A stretch of DNA of 64,000 nt from Mangrovicoccus sp049603835 (GCA_049603835.1 JBMYSZ010000013.1:39053-103052), one strand, 5' to 3'; numbered from the stretch's first letter, positions 25,966-34,576 are shown. Notes: generated by a model from the letters alone, not told the origin. A program made the numbers and translations.

Positions 25966-26172
25966 TTAGAGCAGCCCTTCACGCTGCGCTTTTTTGCGCG
26001 CTAGCTTACGAGCCCGGCGGATTGCCTCGGCCTTTTCGCGAGCCTTCTTTTCAGACGGCTTCTCGAAGTGCTGCTTGAGTTTCATCTCGCGAAAGACGCC
26101 CTCGCGCTGCAGTTTCTTCTTGAGCGCGCGAAGCGCTTGATCGACATTGTTGTCGCGAACACTAACCTGCAT
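25966..26172 (-). CDS. rpsU: 30S ribosomal protein S21
   Basis: A 68-residue, very basic protein starting MQVSVRDNNVDQALRALKKK, the standard S21 beginning, then GVFREMKLKQHFEKPSEKKA and a Lys/Arg-rich C-terminal helix. The start is set at 26172 because the longer open frame (from 26232) adds 20 residues not found in S21. It binds the 30S subunit near the 3' end of 16S rRNA and affects initiation. It is divergent from the COQ9 gene. Confidence 0.95.
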   Translation of the reverse strand: MQVSVRDNNVDQALRALKKKLQREGVFREMKLKQHFEKPSEKKAREKAEAIRRARKLARKKAQREGLL

Positions 26173-26282
26173 TCTGGTGTCACCACCCTTCCAGTTAAAG
26201 TTGCATTTGTGCAGGAGCTGGCCGGGTATCACGGATGTTTTAACTTGTCCAGAGGTTTTAAGGCTCTGGAGAGGGGGAGAAG

Positions 26283-26987
26283 ATGGCAGAAGCGAAGCCA
26301 GCCGAGCTTGATATTAGAAACCAGCTCTTAGAGGCGATTTTATTGCATGTGCCCTTTGATGGCTGGTCGGCGGAAAGTTTCCGCGCGGCGGTGGCCGATA
26401 GCGGGGTGGATCCGACTGTGGCCCAGGGGGTCTGCCCGCGCGGCGCGGTGGATCTGGCGCTGGCCTTTCATGAAAAGGGCGACCAGGCCATGGCGCGGCG
26501 CCTGAAATCAGAGGATCTGTCCGCGCTGCGCTTTCGCGACCGGATCGCGGCAGCGGTGCGGTATCGCCTGGAGGCGGTCGAGGATAAAGAGGCCGTGCGC
26601 CGAGGTGCCACGCTTTTTGCTCTGCCGCAATATGCGGGCGATGGGGCGAAAGCGATTTGGAACACGGTGGATCTAATTTGGGACACGCTGGGCGATGGCT
26701 CTGACGATTTCAACTGGTACACAAAACGGGCCACGCTAAGCGGTGTTTATGCGTCAACCGTGCTTTATTGGTTGGGCGATGACAGTACAGATCACCAAAG
26801 GAGCTGGCGCTTTCTTGATCGTCGCATTGACGATGTCATGCAAATAGAGAATGTCAAAAAGCAAGTAAACGAGAACGCCTTGCTGCGTCCGTTATTGGCC
26901 GGGCCCAACTGGGCTTTGTCACTGATCAAAGCGCCAACCCGCATGCCGCGGGTGGATTTACCGGGCGGCCCGCCTGTGTCGAAATAA
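26283..26987 (+). CDS. COQ9 family ubiquinone-biosynthesis protein
   Basis: A 234-residue protein of the COQ9 family, which binds isoprenoid lipids and assists the hydroxylation steps of ubiquinone synthesis. It has a TetR-like N-terminal helical part (LLEAILLHVPFDGWSAESF) and the family core ALPQYAGDGAKAIWNTVDLIWDTLGD and FNWYTKRATLSGVYASTVLYWLGD, ending with the amphipathic helix RRIDDVMQIENVKKQVNE. GGGGGAG precedes the start. It is divergent from rpsU, an arrangement I would expect in related genomes. Confidence 0.93.
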   Translation: MAEAKPAELDIRNQLLEAILLHVPFDGWSAESFRAAVADSGVDPTVAQGVCPRGAVDLALAFHEKGDQAMARRLKSEDLSALRFRDRIAAAVRYRLEAVEDKEAVRRGATLFALPQYAGDGAKAIWNTVDLIWDTLGDGSDDFNWYTKRATLSGVYASTVLYWLGDDSTDHQRSWRFLDRRIDDVMQIENVKKQVNENALLRPLLAGPNWALSLIKAPTRMPRVDLPGGPPVSK

Positions 26988-27031
26988 CGGTCTCGGGAAG
27001 CGGGGCCCCCTGTGTTGAGAGGATGCCTTGG

Positions 27032-28027
27032 ATGTCCAGCTTGCCAAAAACCATGCATGCCGTGGAAATTTCGGCCCCCGGTGGGCCGGAAGTTCTAAAA
27101 CCCGTCAAACGGCCGGTGCCAAAGCCGGGCCCGCGGGATATTTTGCTGAAAGTCGCTTATGCGGGGGTGAACCGCCCAGACGCCTTGCAGCGGGCAGGAT
27201 CCTATAAAGCGCCGCCCACGGCTTCGGATCTGCCGGGACTAGAAGCCTCGGGCGAAGTTGTGGCCGTGGGCGATGAGGTGGAAAATTTCCAAATCGGCGA
27301 TTTGGCCTGTGCCTTGTTGCCCGGTGGCGGCTATGCGGAATATGTGATCACACCGGCAGCCCATGCCTTGCGCGTGCCTAAACGGATGCAGCTGGATGCG
27401 GCGGCCTGCCTGCCAGAGACCTTTTTCACCGTCTATTCTAATCTCTATCTGCGCGCGGGCCTAAAGGCGGGTGAAAGTCTGCTGGTTCATGGGGGCTCTT
27501 CCGGGATCGGGACAACTGCGATCCAACTAGCCTCTGCTTTGGGCAGTCGGGTGTTCACCACAGCCGGATCCGCCGAGAAATGTAAGATCTGTACAGATCT
27601 GGGCGCAGAACAGGCGATCAATTACCGAGAGGCGGATTTTGTCGAGGCCGTCAAAGCCCAAGGCGGCGCGGATGTGATCCTTGATATGGTGGGGGGCAGC
27701 TATATTCCGCGCAATATCAAGGCGCTCAAAGACGAAGGCCGATTGGTGATGATCGCTTTCCTAGAGGCGCCGAAAGTGGAGCTGAATTTCGCCCAGATCA
27801 TGATGCGTCGTTTGACCGTGACCGGCTCGACCTTGCGGCCACAATCGGATCTGGCCAAGGCACGGATTGCGGAGGATCTATGCGAAAAGGTCTGGCCGCT
27901 TTTGGATGCGGGGCGGATAAAACCGGTGATGGATAGTGAATTCCCGCTGGATCAAGCGGCAAAAGCCCATGAGCGGATGGAAACCAGCCAGCATATTGGT
28001 AAAATTGTATTGCGCGTCGGCGGTTAA
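27032..28027 (+). CDS. NAD(P)H:quinone oxidoreductase, zinc-independent MDR family (QOR-like)
   Basis: A 331-residue medium-chain dehydrogenase/reductase. It has the N-terminal MHAVEISAPGGPEVLKP, the substrate-domain AYAGVNRPDALQRAG and LPGLEASGEVVAVG, and the nucleotide-binding motif LLVHGGSSGIGTTAIQLA. The structural zinc cysteines of alcohol dehydrogenases are absent, placing it with quinone reductases (PIG3/QOR type). ATG 27032 has a better spacing from GAGAGG (27017-27022) than ATG 27023, and 27053 is also possible. It lies 44 bases after the COQ9 gene in the same direction, which may be meaningful because both relate to quinones. Confidence 0.9.
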   Translation: MSSLPKTMHAVEISAPGGPEVLKPVKRPVPKPGPRDILLKVAYAGVNRPDALQRAGSYKAPPTASDLPGLEASGEVVAVGDEVENFQIGDLACALLPGGGYAEYVITPAAHALRVPKRMQLDAAACLPETFFTVYSNLYLRAGLKAGESLLVHGGSSGIGTTAIQLASALGSRVFTTAGSAEKCKICTDLGAEQAINYREADFVEAVKAQGGADVILDMVGGSYIPRNIKALKDEGRLVMIAFLEAPKVELNFAQIMMRRLTVTGSTLRPQSDLAKARIAEDLCEKVWPLLDAGRIKPVMDSEFPLDQAAKAHERMETSQHIGKIVLRVGG

Positions 28028-28208
28028 ATCCGCAGGAGCTAGTCCAGGCTTTGCTAAAATGAGACCGCGCTAAAGCGTGGCCACGCCTTTTGAGGACATC
28101 CCGGCCTATAGGCCGAGATTTCACGGGTGCGAATGCAAGGCTTGGTTTGCGTTTGACAAGCGCCGGGGCGCGTGGAACCGATACTGCACCGGTCTGGGGA
28201 GGGAACGG

Positions 28209-29664
28209 GTGTATCTAGGAATTGACTTGGGCACCTCTGGCGCTCGGGTGGTGCTGGCGGATGCGGATGGGCTTGTATTGGCCTCGGCAGAAGCCAGCTG
28301 TGCCGTTTTGCGGCCACGTCCGGGATGGAGTGAGCAGGACCCGGCGGAATGGCTTAATGCTTTTCGCGCGGCGATTTCTAATTTGCAAAAGACCCATCGG
28401 CGCGAATTAGCGGCGGTTCGGGCGCTTAGCCTATCGGGGCATATGCATGGGGCGGTTCTGTTGGACCGTGCGGGGCATGTGCTGCGCCCTTGCATCTTAT
28501 GGAATGACACTCGCGCGGCCGCAGAAGCGGCAGAGCTCGATGCGCAGCCAGAGGTCCGGCGCCTATCGGGGAATGCGGTTTTTCCGGGATTTACCGCGCC
28601 GAAACTGCTTTGGCTGGCGCGCAATGAGCCCGAAATCTTCGCCCGTTTGGCGACGATTTTGCTGCCAAAGGATTATCTAAGCTTTTGGATGACGGGCCGC
28701 CGGGTCACCGATATGTCCGATGCGGCGGGGACTTCTTGGCTCGATGTTTCGGCCCGGCGCTGGTCCGAGGCGCTTGTGCAGGCATCAGGTCTGGATCTGG
28801 CGCATATGCCGGATCTGGTGGAGGGCACGACGGTCATGGGTATATTACGCCCGGAACTCGCGGCAGAGCTGGGCCTGCCCAATGGGGTGCAAATTGTGGC
28901 GGGCGGCGCGGATAATGCGGCCAGTGCTTGCGGCTGCGGGGCCTTGTCAGCGGGAACGGGCTTTGTGTCGCTGGGCACGTCTGGTGTTCTTTTGGCGGCG
29001 CGGGATAGCTATGGGGCGGATCCTGCTTCGGCGGTGCATAGTTTTTGCCATGCGGTGCCGGGGCGTTGGTATCAGATGGGGGTGATCCTGTCGGCCACGG
29101 ATAGCCTCAATTGGCTGGTGCGGGTGACTGGCGCGTCGCCCCAGGAATTGACCGGCGAGCTAGGCGGGACTTTGGCGCCGCCGGGGCCGGTGCAATTTGT
29201 GCCTTACCTCTCCGGCGAGCGCACGCCCCATAATGATGCGACGGTTCGGGGGGGCTTTTTGTGGGTTGGATATCGCCCAGGATCGCCGAGATTTGACACA
29301 AGCGGTGCTGACCGGTGTGGCGTTTGCTTTGAAAGACTGCGCCGAAGCCCTATCCGGCACAGGCACAGAGCTGCATCAATGTTTGGCGATTGGCGGTGGC
29401 AGTAAATCCTCTTATTGGGTGCAGTTATTGGCAACTGTGCTGGATTTGCCGCTGGATCTTCCGGCGCAAGGCGAATTTGGCGCAGCGCTTGGGGCGGTGC
29501 GTTTGGCGCAATGCGGTTTCACGGGTGACAGCCCGCAAATAGTGATGACCCCGCCGCCCGTGGCCCGCAATATCGCCCCAGATCACAGCCTACGCGACGC
29601 TTATGGCGAGGCGTATCAGCAATGGCGCCAGATCTATCCAAAGCTCAAAGGGGTGGCCTGCTAG
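28209..29664 (+). pseudogene. xylB: Xylulokinase gene with a frameshift
   Basis: A FGGY-family carbohydrate kinase, best matched to xylulokinase. From GTG 28209 (GGGGAGGGAAC just upstream) the protein starts VYLGIDLGTSGARVVLADAD, with the sugar-site LSGHMHGAVLLD, ILWNDTRA and AGGADNAASACG. At about 29255-29262 the frame is lost: the first frame continues GGFLWVGYRPGS to a stop at 29405, while the correct continuation (GLDIAQDRRDLTQAVLTGVA, then LAIGGGSKSSYWVQLLA) is in another frame ending at 29664. One extra base in 'tttttgtggg' explains it. The 5' frame alone lacks the second half of the ATPase fold. It could be a real mutation or a sequencing error. There are no xylose genes beside it. Confidence 0.88.
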
Positions 29665-29711
29665 TCGGCCAAGTCCAAACAGGGCCTTTTGCTGGATGGC
29701 CTTGAAGTGGC

Positions 29712-29787
29712 GTAGGATGGGCAATTTGCCCATCTTCGGTTGCTGCAGCGGATCTTACGGGGGTGGTGGGCATATTGCCCACCCTAC
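29712..29787. repeat. REPIN-like palindrome pair, copy 1
   Basis: The element begins with GTAG followed by palindrome GATGGGCAATTTGCCCATC (29716-29734) and ends with the palindrome GGTGGGCATATTGCCCACC (29765-29783) followed by CTAC. The two halves are inverted relative to each other, so the outer ends (GTAG/CTAC) also pair. A second copy lies at 47959-48025. Both are between genes. The rest of the 29665-29885 gap shows nothing else. Confidence 0.75.
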
Positions 29788-29885
29788 TTATAATTGCGGA
29801 TGCAGCGCTTTGGCCTTGAGGTCAGTCGAGGGCGCTCTTTATGCTCTGAGCAGACCAAGCGGCGGACAATTTTATAGGAGCAGCC

Positions 29886-30650
29886 ATGGACCATCTCGCG
29901 GGCAAGACCATTGTGATCACAGGCGCCAGCCGCGGGATTGGCGCCGCTTGTGGCAAATTCCTCGCAAGCCATGGGGCCAATGTTGTTCTTGCCGCGCGCA
30001 GTGGTCAAGCTGTGCAAAACTTCGCGGCAGAGATTGGCGCGAAGGCCCTGGGAATTGCATGTGATGTGGCCGATTACGCGCAGGTCGAGGCAATGATCGC
30101 CCAGGCGACAGAGCGTTTTGGCCAGATCGACGGGCTGGTGAATAATGCGGGGATCATCGAACCGGTCGCGCGGATCGAAAACAGCGACCCTGCCGCATGG
30201 GGCCAAGTGGTCGATATCAATCTTAAAGGCGTCTATTACTGCATTCGGGCCGTTAGCCCTGGGATGCTTGCCGCAGGGCAGGGGACGATCATCAATATCA
30301 GCTCTGGCGCGGCAACCGGAGCACTTGAGGGCTGGTCCCATTATTGCGCCACCAAAGCGGCGGTGTTGTCCCTCACGCGCTGCGGCCATAAGGAATTCGG
30401 CGATAAAGGCCTGCGGGTTATGGGGCTCTCCCCTGGGACGGTCGCAACGGAAATGCAGCTGCAGATCAAAGCCTCTGGCATCAATCCGGTCAGCCAGCTG
30501 GACCCATTCGTGCATATCCCCGCCGAATGGGTGGCGCAGGCGATTGGCTATCTTTTCGGGCCGGGGGGCGATGCCTATCTGGGCGGGGATTTTTCGCTCA
30601 AAACCAATGAGGGCCGCGCGGCGGTGGGATTGCCAGGGATCACAGCCTAA
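29886..30650 (+). CDS. Short-chain dehydrogenase/reductase
   Basis: A 254-residue classical SDR oxidoreductase. It has the nucleotide-binding GASRGIGAA (residues 13-21), the NNAG motif in LVNNAGII, the catalytic Ser in INISSGAATGALEG and YCATK as the YxxxK pair, followed by the LSPGTVATEM segment. TAGGAGC precedes the start. NAD or NADP preference is not decided by the sequence, and the substrate is unknown. It is convergent with the RNase T2 gene, whose stop lies only two bases away. Confidence 0.92.
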   Translation: MDHLAGKTIVITGASRGIGAACGKFLASHGANVVLAARSGQAVQNFAAEIGAKALGIACDVADYAQVEAMIAQATERFGQIDGLVNNAGIIEPVARIENSDPAAWGQVVDINLKGVYYCIRAVSPGMLAAGQGTIINISSGAATGALEGWSHYCATKAAVLSLTRCGHKEFGDKGLRVMGLSPGTVATEMQLQIKASGINPVSQLDPFVHIPAEWVAQAIGYLFGPGGDAYLGGDFSLKTNEGRAAVGLPGITA

Positions 30651-30652
30651 AC

Positions 30653-31285
30653 CTAGCGGATTGGCGTCATCACCGCATCCTTTGCGCTGCAATCGCGGAT
30701 CACATCCGACCCGCAGCGGCGCCGGGCGAGCTCTTTGGTCAGGCATAACCGCGCCTCTTGGATATAGCCATCGCGACAGGTGATGGTCAGCATATCCGGC
30801 GCTAGATCCGGGTTTGACTGTAAAAACGCCTCTTCGACCACAGAGGCCGGGATTTTCAAGGCCCGTGGAAGCTGCCGCAGTACCGGCGGACGCGTCACGG
30901 CCTCATAAGCCGCCCGGCTTGCCGCATAATAGGCGCTGCCCGACAGTCCCGAACAGCGCCCATGTTTGCGCCATTGATAAAAGGCCAGCCCGCCCGATCC
31001 CATAATATCCGCCATTAACGCTGATTGCTGCCGCGTTGGGTCTAAGCTGGCGGGCGCGGCGCAGTCTTGCGGATAACCGCGCTCATATTGCGGCCATAGC
31101 CCATGCAGTGTCCAGCCGAAGCCCTGGTCTGGATCGCATTGCGCAGAGCCGCGCGCATCCCCCTCGCGGGCACACCAATTCGGCGTCCAGCTAAGCGCCA
31201 GCACATAATAGTCGAACTCGCCTGCAATATCCGCCTGCGCAAAATTGCATAGGAACGTAAGGGTAATTATCAGAAGTCTCCGCAT
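30653..31285 (-). CDS. Ribonuclease T2 family protein (periplasmic)
   Basis: A 210-residue secreted ribonuclease. The signal peptide is MRRLLIITLTFLCNFAQA. Both catalytic segments are intact: CAS I WTLHGLWPQ (His61) and CAS II QWRKHGRCSGL (His108, with Lys107 and Glu absent at the usual position, which is common in bacterial forms). Six or more cysteines suggest disulfides. The enzyme cleaves single-stranded RNA through 2',3'-cyclic phosphates, which relates it to the cpdB gene at 40283-42220. GGAGGAAAG precedes the start. Confidence 0.93.
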   Translation of the reverse strand: MRRLLIITLTFLCNFAQADIAGEFDYYVLALSWTPNWCAREGDARGSAQCDPDQGFGWTLHGLWPQYERGYPQDCAAPASLDPTRQQSALMADIMGSGGLAFYQWRKHGRCSGLSGSAYYAASRAAYEAVTRPPVLRQLPRALKIPASVVEEAFLQSNPDLAPDMLTITCRDGYIQEARLCLTKELARRRCGSDVIRDCSAKDAVMTPIR

Positions 31286-31363
31286 TGGGGCTTTCCTCCG
31301 GCGCTTAGGTTGACTATATACCGGTTACCCTCCCGCAAATTGAGGAAATGCACCAGACGGTGC

Positions 31364-31379
31364 GGTCACCCCGGTGACC
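31364..31379. promoter_or_regulatory. Palindrome upstream of trcR (GGTCACC-CC-GGTGACC)
   Basis: A perfect 7-bp inverted repeat with a two-base centre lies 41 bases upstream of the trcR start in the 135-base divergent region with the RNase T2 gene. It could be an operator or part of a leader hairpin. No regulator can be named. Confidence 0.4.
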
Positions 31380-31420
31380 CAGCGAAGGCGGGTGCGTTGA
31401 GACGTCGAAGGAGCCAGGCC

Positions 31421-32191
31421 ATGAACAAACCATTGCACGCAAAAGCCACCGCAGTTTGGCTGGTGGATAATACCACTCTTAGCTTCAAGCAGATCGGTGA
31501 TTTCTGCGGCTTTCACGAGCTGGAAGTGCAGGGGATTGCAGATGGCGATGTGGCCGGCGGCGTGAAGGGCTTTGACCCGGTGGCAAATAACCAGCTGACC
31601 GCAGAGAATATCAAAGCAGCCGAGGCCAATCCGCTGGCCAAGCTGAAGCTAAAGCATAACCCGGCCGCTGTGGGCGAAGATAAGCGCCGCGGCCCGCGCT
31701 ATACCCCGCTGTCGAAGCGTCAAGACCGCCCGGCCTCGATCTTGTGGCTGGTGAAGTTCCACCCGGAACTGGCCGATGCGCAGATTTCGAAATTGGTGGG
31801 CACAACCAAGCCAACCATCCAAGCGATCCGCGAACGGACCCATTGGAATATCGCGAATATCCAGCCGATCGATCCGGTGGCTCTGGGCCTGTGTAAACAG
31901 TCGGAATTGGACGAAGCGGTACGCAAAGCGGCGGAACGTCGGGCGAAAGAGGGCATCGTGATGTCCGATGATGAACGCCGCAAGCTTGTCTCGACCGAGC
32001 AGTCTTTGGGCATGGATCCCGAACCGCGCATGCCGACGGCAGTGCAGGGGCTGGAAAGCTTCAGCCTGACCGATGACCCGCGCGGCGAAGATGAGGACGA
32101 GGATAAGCTCGACCCAATCGTGGACGCTGACAGCTTCTTCAACCTGCCCAATGATCAGCCGGATATTGACGACGAGGATGAGCAGCCTTAA
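31421..32191 (+). CDS. trcR: Cell-cycle transcriptional regulator TrcR (DUF1013)
   Basis: A 256-residue cytoplasmic protein of the DUF1013 family, restricted to alphaproteobacteria. It starts MNKPLHAKATAVWLVDNTTLSF; the family core includes SFKQIGDFCGFHELEVQGIADGD split over residues 21-45, then a second helix-turn-helix-like part (PELADAQISKLVGTTKPTIQ). The C-terminal 60 residues are very acidic (EDEDEDK, DIDDEDEQ). The start at 31421 is preceded by AAGGAG (31408-31413); an upstream in-frame ATG at 31310 is rejected. Family members act in cell-cycle-linked transcription with RNA polymerase. Confidence 0.88.
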   Translation: MNKPLHAKATAVWLVDNTTLSFKQIGDFCGFHELEVQGIADGDVAGGVKGFDPVANNQLTAENIKAAEANPLAKLKLKHNPAAVGEDKRRGPRYTPLSKRQDRPASILWLVKFHPELADAQISKLVGTTKPTIQAIRERTHWNIANIQPIDPVALGLCKQSELDEAVRKAAERRAKEGIVMSDDERRKLVSTEQSLGMDPEPRMPTAVQGLESFSLTDDPRGEDEDEDKLDPIVDADSFFNLPNDQPDIDDEDEQP

Positions 32192-32200
32192 CGGGCTGCT
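32181..32200 (+). terminator. Weak terminator hairpin at the end of trcR
   Basis: AGCAGCC (32181-32187) pairs with GGCTGCT (32194-32200) across the trcR stop codon, followed by only a short T-rich stretch (TCTTA). It marks the change from trcR to the AT-rich foreign-looking segment. Confidence 0.45.
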
Positions 32201-32236
32201 TCTTACGGCTTATTTTCGGAGCAATAGATTCCAGGA

Positions 32237-32740
32237 CTAGGCATCGGCACGGTCCTGGGAGTGGGTTAGTCGCCGGTTAAGGTTGTCAAGTTCGATGAAC
32301 TCTTTGCAACGCTCTAGGTTGCCGATTAGGGCGTTGATATGGATTTCGTAAGCAATTGACATAAGATTAAGCCTGCGGCAATTCGCGATCCTGCCACGAT
32401 TGATGCAATCGCGATAAAGACGATTTGGAAGCCAAGTGCCTCCCCAAAGGTTCTCTACGTCGCTGAAAATTTCGATTTTCACGTTTCCGATTTTATGACT
32501 GCTGTAGACTGATCTGATGTTCTGGCATCTGCTCTTTTTCAATTTGGGCTGTAACTTGAAAAGCGCGTCGACGATTGTAGGCATATCAGTAAGGGAACAG
32601 ATAATGTCTATATCATTTGCTCGCTCTGAACCACGCCTTATTGCGTAGTTGGCCCCACCAGTAATTCCCCAAGCCATTTCTGGCTCCAGAGCTAAAGAGA
32701 TCTTATCAAGGGCTCTCGATATCTCAACTTTGGAGTTCAT
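32237..32740 (-). CDS. Small nucleotidyltransferase partnered with a SLATT protein
   Basis: A 167-residue protein with a nucleotidyltransferase core: GITGGANYAIRRGS (residues 25-38), the metal-binding pair D43/D45 in NDIDIICS and a third acid E90 in NVKIEIFSD. The fold resembles minimal nucleotidyltransferases and antibiotic adenylyltransferase-like enzymes. It is shorter than typical CD-NTases and I see no helical C-terminal half of the OAS type. ATG 32740 is chosen because it overlaps the end of the SLATT gene by 17 bases; ATG 32812 would add 24 residues. Base composition is distinctly AT-rich relative to trcR and recR. It could make a nucleotide signal or modify a target (toxin-like). A role in defence is inference from the pairing. 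Confidence 0.72.
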   Translation of the reverse strand: MNSKVEISRALDKISLALEPEMAWGITGGANYAIRRGSERANDIDIICSLTDMPTIVDALFKLQPKLKKSRCQNIRSVYSSHKIGNVKIEIFSDVENLWGGTWLPNRLYRDCINRGRIANCRRLNLMSIAYEIHINALIGNLERCKEFIELDNLNRRLTHSQDRADA

Positions 32741-33305
32741 CTTGTTCGCTGCCTTTGAGGGGGCCTTCAACGTCTTTGATAGGCCCATAGTCATTCTTGG
32801 CCTCCCAACCATTTCGCTTCCGAAATTTTGTTATTTCGTTGCTTTGGAAAATCGTAATATGTGGGCTGTCATGGTTTATATCATTCAGCCTTCTTCTAAC
32901 ACTCTTAACATAGAGATGAAATTCTTCTCCGTCGCCAGTTGGAAAATCACTTTCCCAATTCCGGCATTCGCGCCAAAGCGCATGGTACTTTTGCGCTGCC
33001 GATAAATGAGCTTCGTAAATTCTATCATATCCGGCCTTTGCCTCAAATGCGTTTAATGCGGCCAGGAACAAGGCTATAAAAACCGGAAGAACTTCGTAAA
33101 GCCATATTGAGCTGGGTAAAATGCCTTTGAATTGGGTAGACAGAATCCAAGCGAGAATGAGTGCGGTCGCGATGTAACTCGTTTTACTTACCCAAGCCAT
33201 TTTTCTTGCGGCGATGTCTGAAAGATCGAAGTGGCGCATTTTCGACAATTCGCAGTCTTTAATATGGTTCTCTAATTCCCTTAAATAGTGCGATTTTGAA
33301 GTCAT
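32724..33305 (-). CDS. SLATT-domain two-transmembrane protein (predicted membrane effector)
   Basis: A 193-residue protein with the SLATT layout: an amphipathic N-terminal helix (LRELENHIKDCELSKMRHFD), TM1 (about 42-58, SYIATALILAWIL), TM2 (about 66-86, IWLYEVLPVFIALFLAALNA), then a long helical cytoplasmic region (IYEAHLSAAQKYHALWREC). SLATT proteins are predicted pore-forming effectors found with nucleotide-producing or nucleotide-sensing enzymes in bacterial conflict systems. Here the partner is the nucleotidyltransferase encoded immediately downstream. The pair follows recR in the same direction but is AT-rich, so it is probably a transferred insertion. Family assignment is by architecture and short patterns. 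Confidence 0.7.
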   Translation of the reverse strand: MTSKSHYLRELENHIKDCELSKMRHFDLSDIAARKMAWVSKTSYIATALILAWILSTQFKGILPSSIWLYEVLPVFIALFLAALNAFEAKAGYDRIYEAHLSAAQKYHALWRECRNWESDFPTGDGEEFHLYVKSVRRRLNDINHDSPHITIFQSNEITKFRKRNGWEAKNDYGPIKDVEGPLKGSEQDELQS

Positions 33306-33401
33306 TCGTATGCCATCATTTTACTCTGAGGATTTCATTTTCTGGAAATTCATAAAGGTCTCAACTCTATCAAGGCAATACGCGTTTTCAGTTTAGCTCT
33401 C

Positions 33402-33998
33402 TCAAATCTTCGTCCGCGCCTGTAGAGCTGCGCCGATTGTTCCGTCATCCAGGTATTCCAACTCGCCGCCCATAGGGACGCCCTTGGCGAGCGAGGTTAC
33501 CGATACTTGGGGCTCTAGCATTTCGGCGATGTAATGGGCGGTGGTTTGGCCATCGACTGTGGCCGACAGCGCCAGGATCACTTCGCTGACTGCTTCGCTC
33601 ACGATCCGGTCCGCCAATTTTGGCAGGCCGAGATCTTCGGGGCCGATTCCGTCCAGGGCGGAGAGCGTACCGCCCAGCACGTGATAGCGCCCTTTGAAAA
33701 GCCCCGTGCGCTCCATGGCCCAAAGGTCGGATACATCCTGCACCACGCAAAGCTGACCCGTGGCGCGGGCCTCATCCTGGCAGAGCGGGCAGAGATCTTC
33801 GGTCGCGACATTGCCGCAATTGAGACATTCGCGGGCGGTTTGCGCCACCTCTGCCAGCACATCGGCCAGCGGGATGAGCAGGAGAGAGCGCTTGCGGATC
33901 ATATGTAGCACAGCCCGGCGGGCCGAGCGGGGGCCGAGGCCGGGCAGTTTCGCTAATAGCTCGATCAGCGCGTCAATGGAGGGGGGCGTTTGGCTCAT
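33402..33998 (-). CDS. recR: Recombination mediator protein RecR
   Basis: A 198-residue DNA repair protein that acts with RecF/RecO to load RecA on gapped DNA. It has the N-terminal helix-hairpin-helix (LLAKLPGLGPRSARRAVLHMI), the four-cysteine zinc finger C-L-N-C and C-P-L-C (ECLNCGNVATEDLCPLCQDE) and a Toprim domain with LCVVQDVSDLWAMERTGLF and the acidic residues that follow. It is the last gene of the conserved dnaX-ybaB-recR block. Confidence 0.96.
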   Translation of the reverse strand: MSQTPPSIDALIELLAKLPGLGPRSARRAVLHMIRKRSLLLIPLADVLAEVAQTARECLNCGNVATEDLCPLCQDEARATGQLCVVQDVSDLWAMERTGLFKGRYHVLGGTLSALDGIGPEDLGLPKLADRIVSEAVSEVILALSATVDGQTTAHYIAEMLEPQVSVTSLAKGVPMGGELEYLDDGTIGAALQARTKI

Positions 33999-34148
33999 GA
34001 CCCTGGCAAAGCATGTCGGTGGCGTCAGGGCAAGAGGCGCCGGGTCAAGCTCGGCGCGGTGGGCACCAGGGATTAACTTGCACCACCTAAATGCCTCGGC
34101 TGGTGCAATTCCCTTGTCTTGGATCCCCTGGAGGCCCCTAGGATAAGC

Positions 34149-34496
34149 TTAGAAATTCGGCAGATTCATATCCGCAGGCAGGCCCATGGCTTCGGTCAGC
34201 TTGCGCATTTCCTGCTGCGTGCGGATGGCGGCTTTGGCCTGGGTGTCTTTGATGCAGGCCAAGATCAGATCTTCGGCCATTTCCTTGTCATCAGGCGAAA
34301 AGATCTTTGGATCGATGGTCAGGCTTGTCAATTCGCCTTTGGCAGTGGCGGTCGCTTTGACCAGGCCCGCACCGCTTTCGCCTTCGACGGTGATCCGCGT
34401 CAGCTCTTCTTGCAGCTCGGCCATTTTGCCCTGCATTTCCTGCGCGGCTTTCATCATTTTGCCCATATCGCCGAGCCCGCCGAGACCTTTCAGCAT
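34149..34496 (-). CDS. ybaB: YbaB/EbfC nucleoid-associated protein
   Basis: A 115-residue protein with the YbaB family pattern: MLKGLGGLGDMGKMMKAAQEM, then KGELTSLTIDPKIF and LILACIKDTQAKA. It is a small dimeric DNA-binding protein. It sits between dnaX and recR, its normal location. AAGGGAT precedes the start. The 150-base gap to recR holds no gene. Confidence 0.95.
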   Translation of the reverse strand: MLKGLGGLGDMGKMMKAAQEMQGKMAELQEELTRITVEGESGAGLVKATATAKGELTSLTIDPKIFSPDDKEMAEDLILACIKDTQAKAAIRTQQEMRKLTEAMGLPADMNLPNF

Positions 34497-34576
34497 TGCC
34501 TATCCCTTTCGTGATCTGTTCAAGGCTACCTAAGCATCACGGGCCCGCGAGGCAAGCACCGCTTGGAGTTGGGGCG

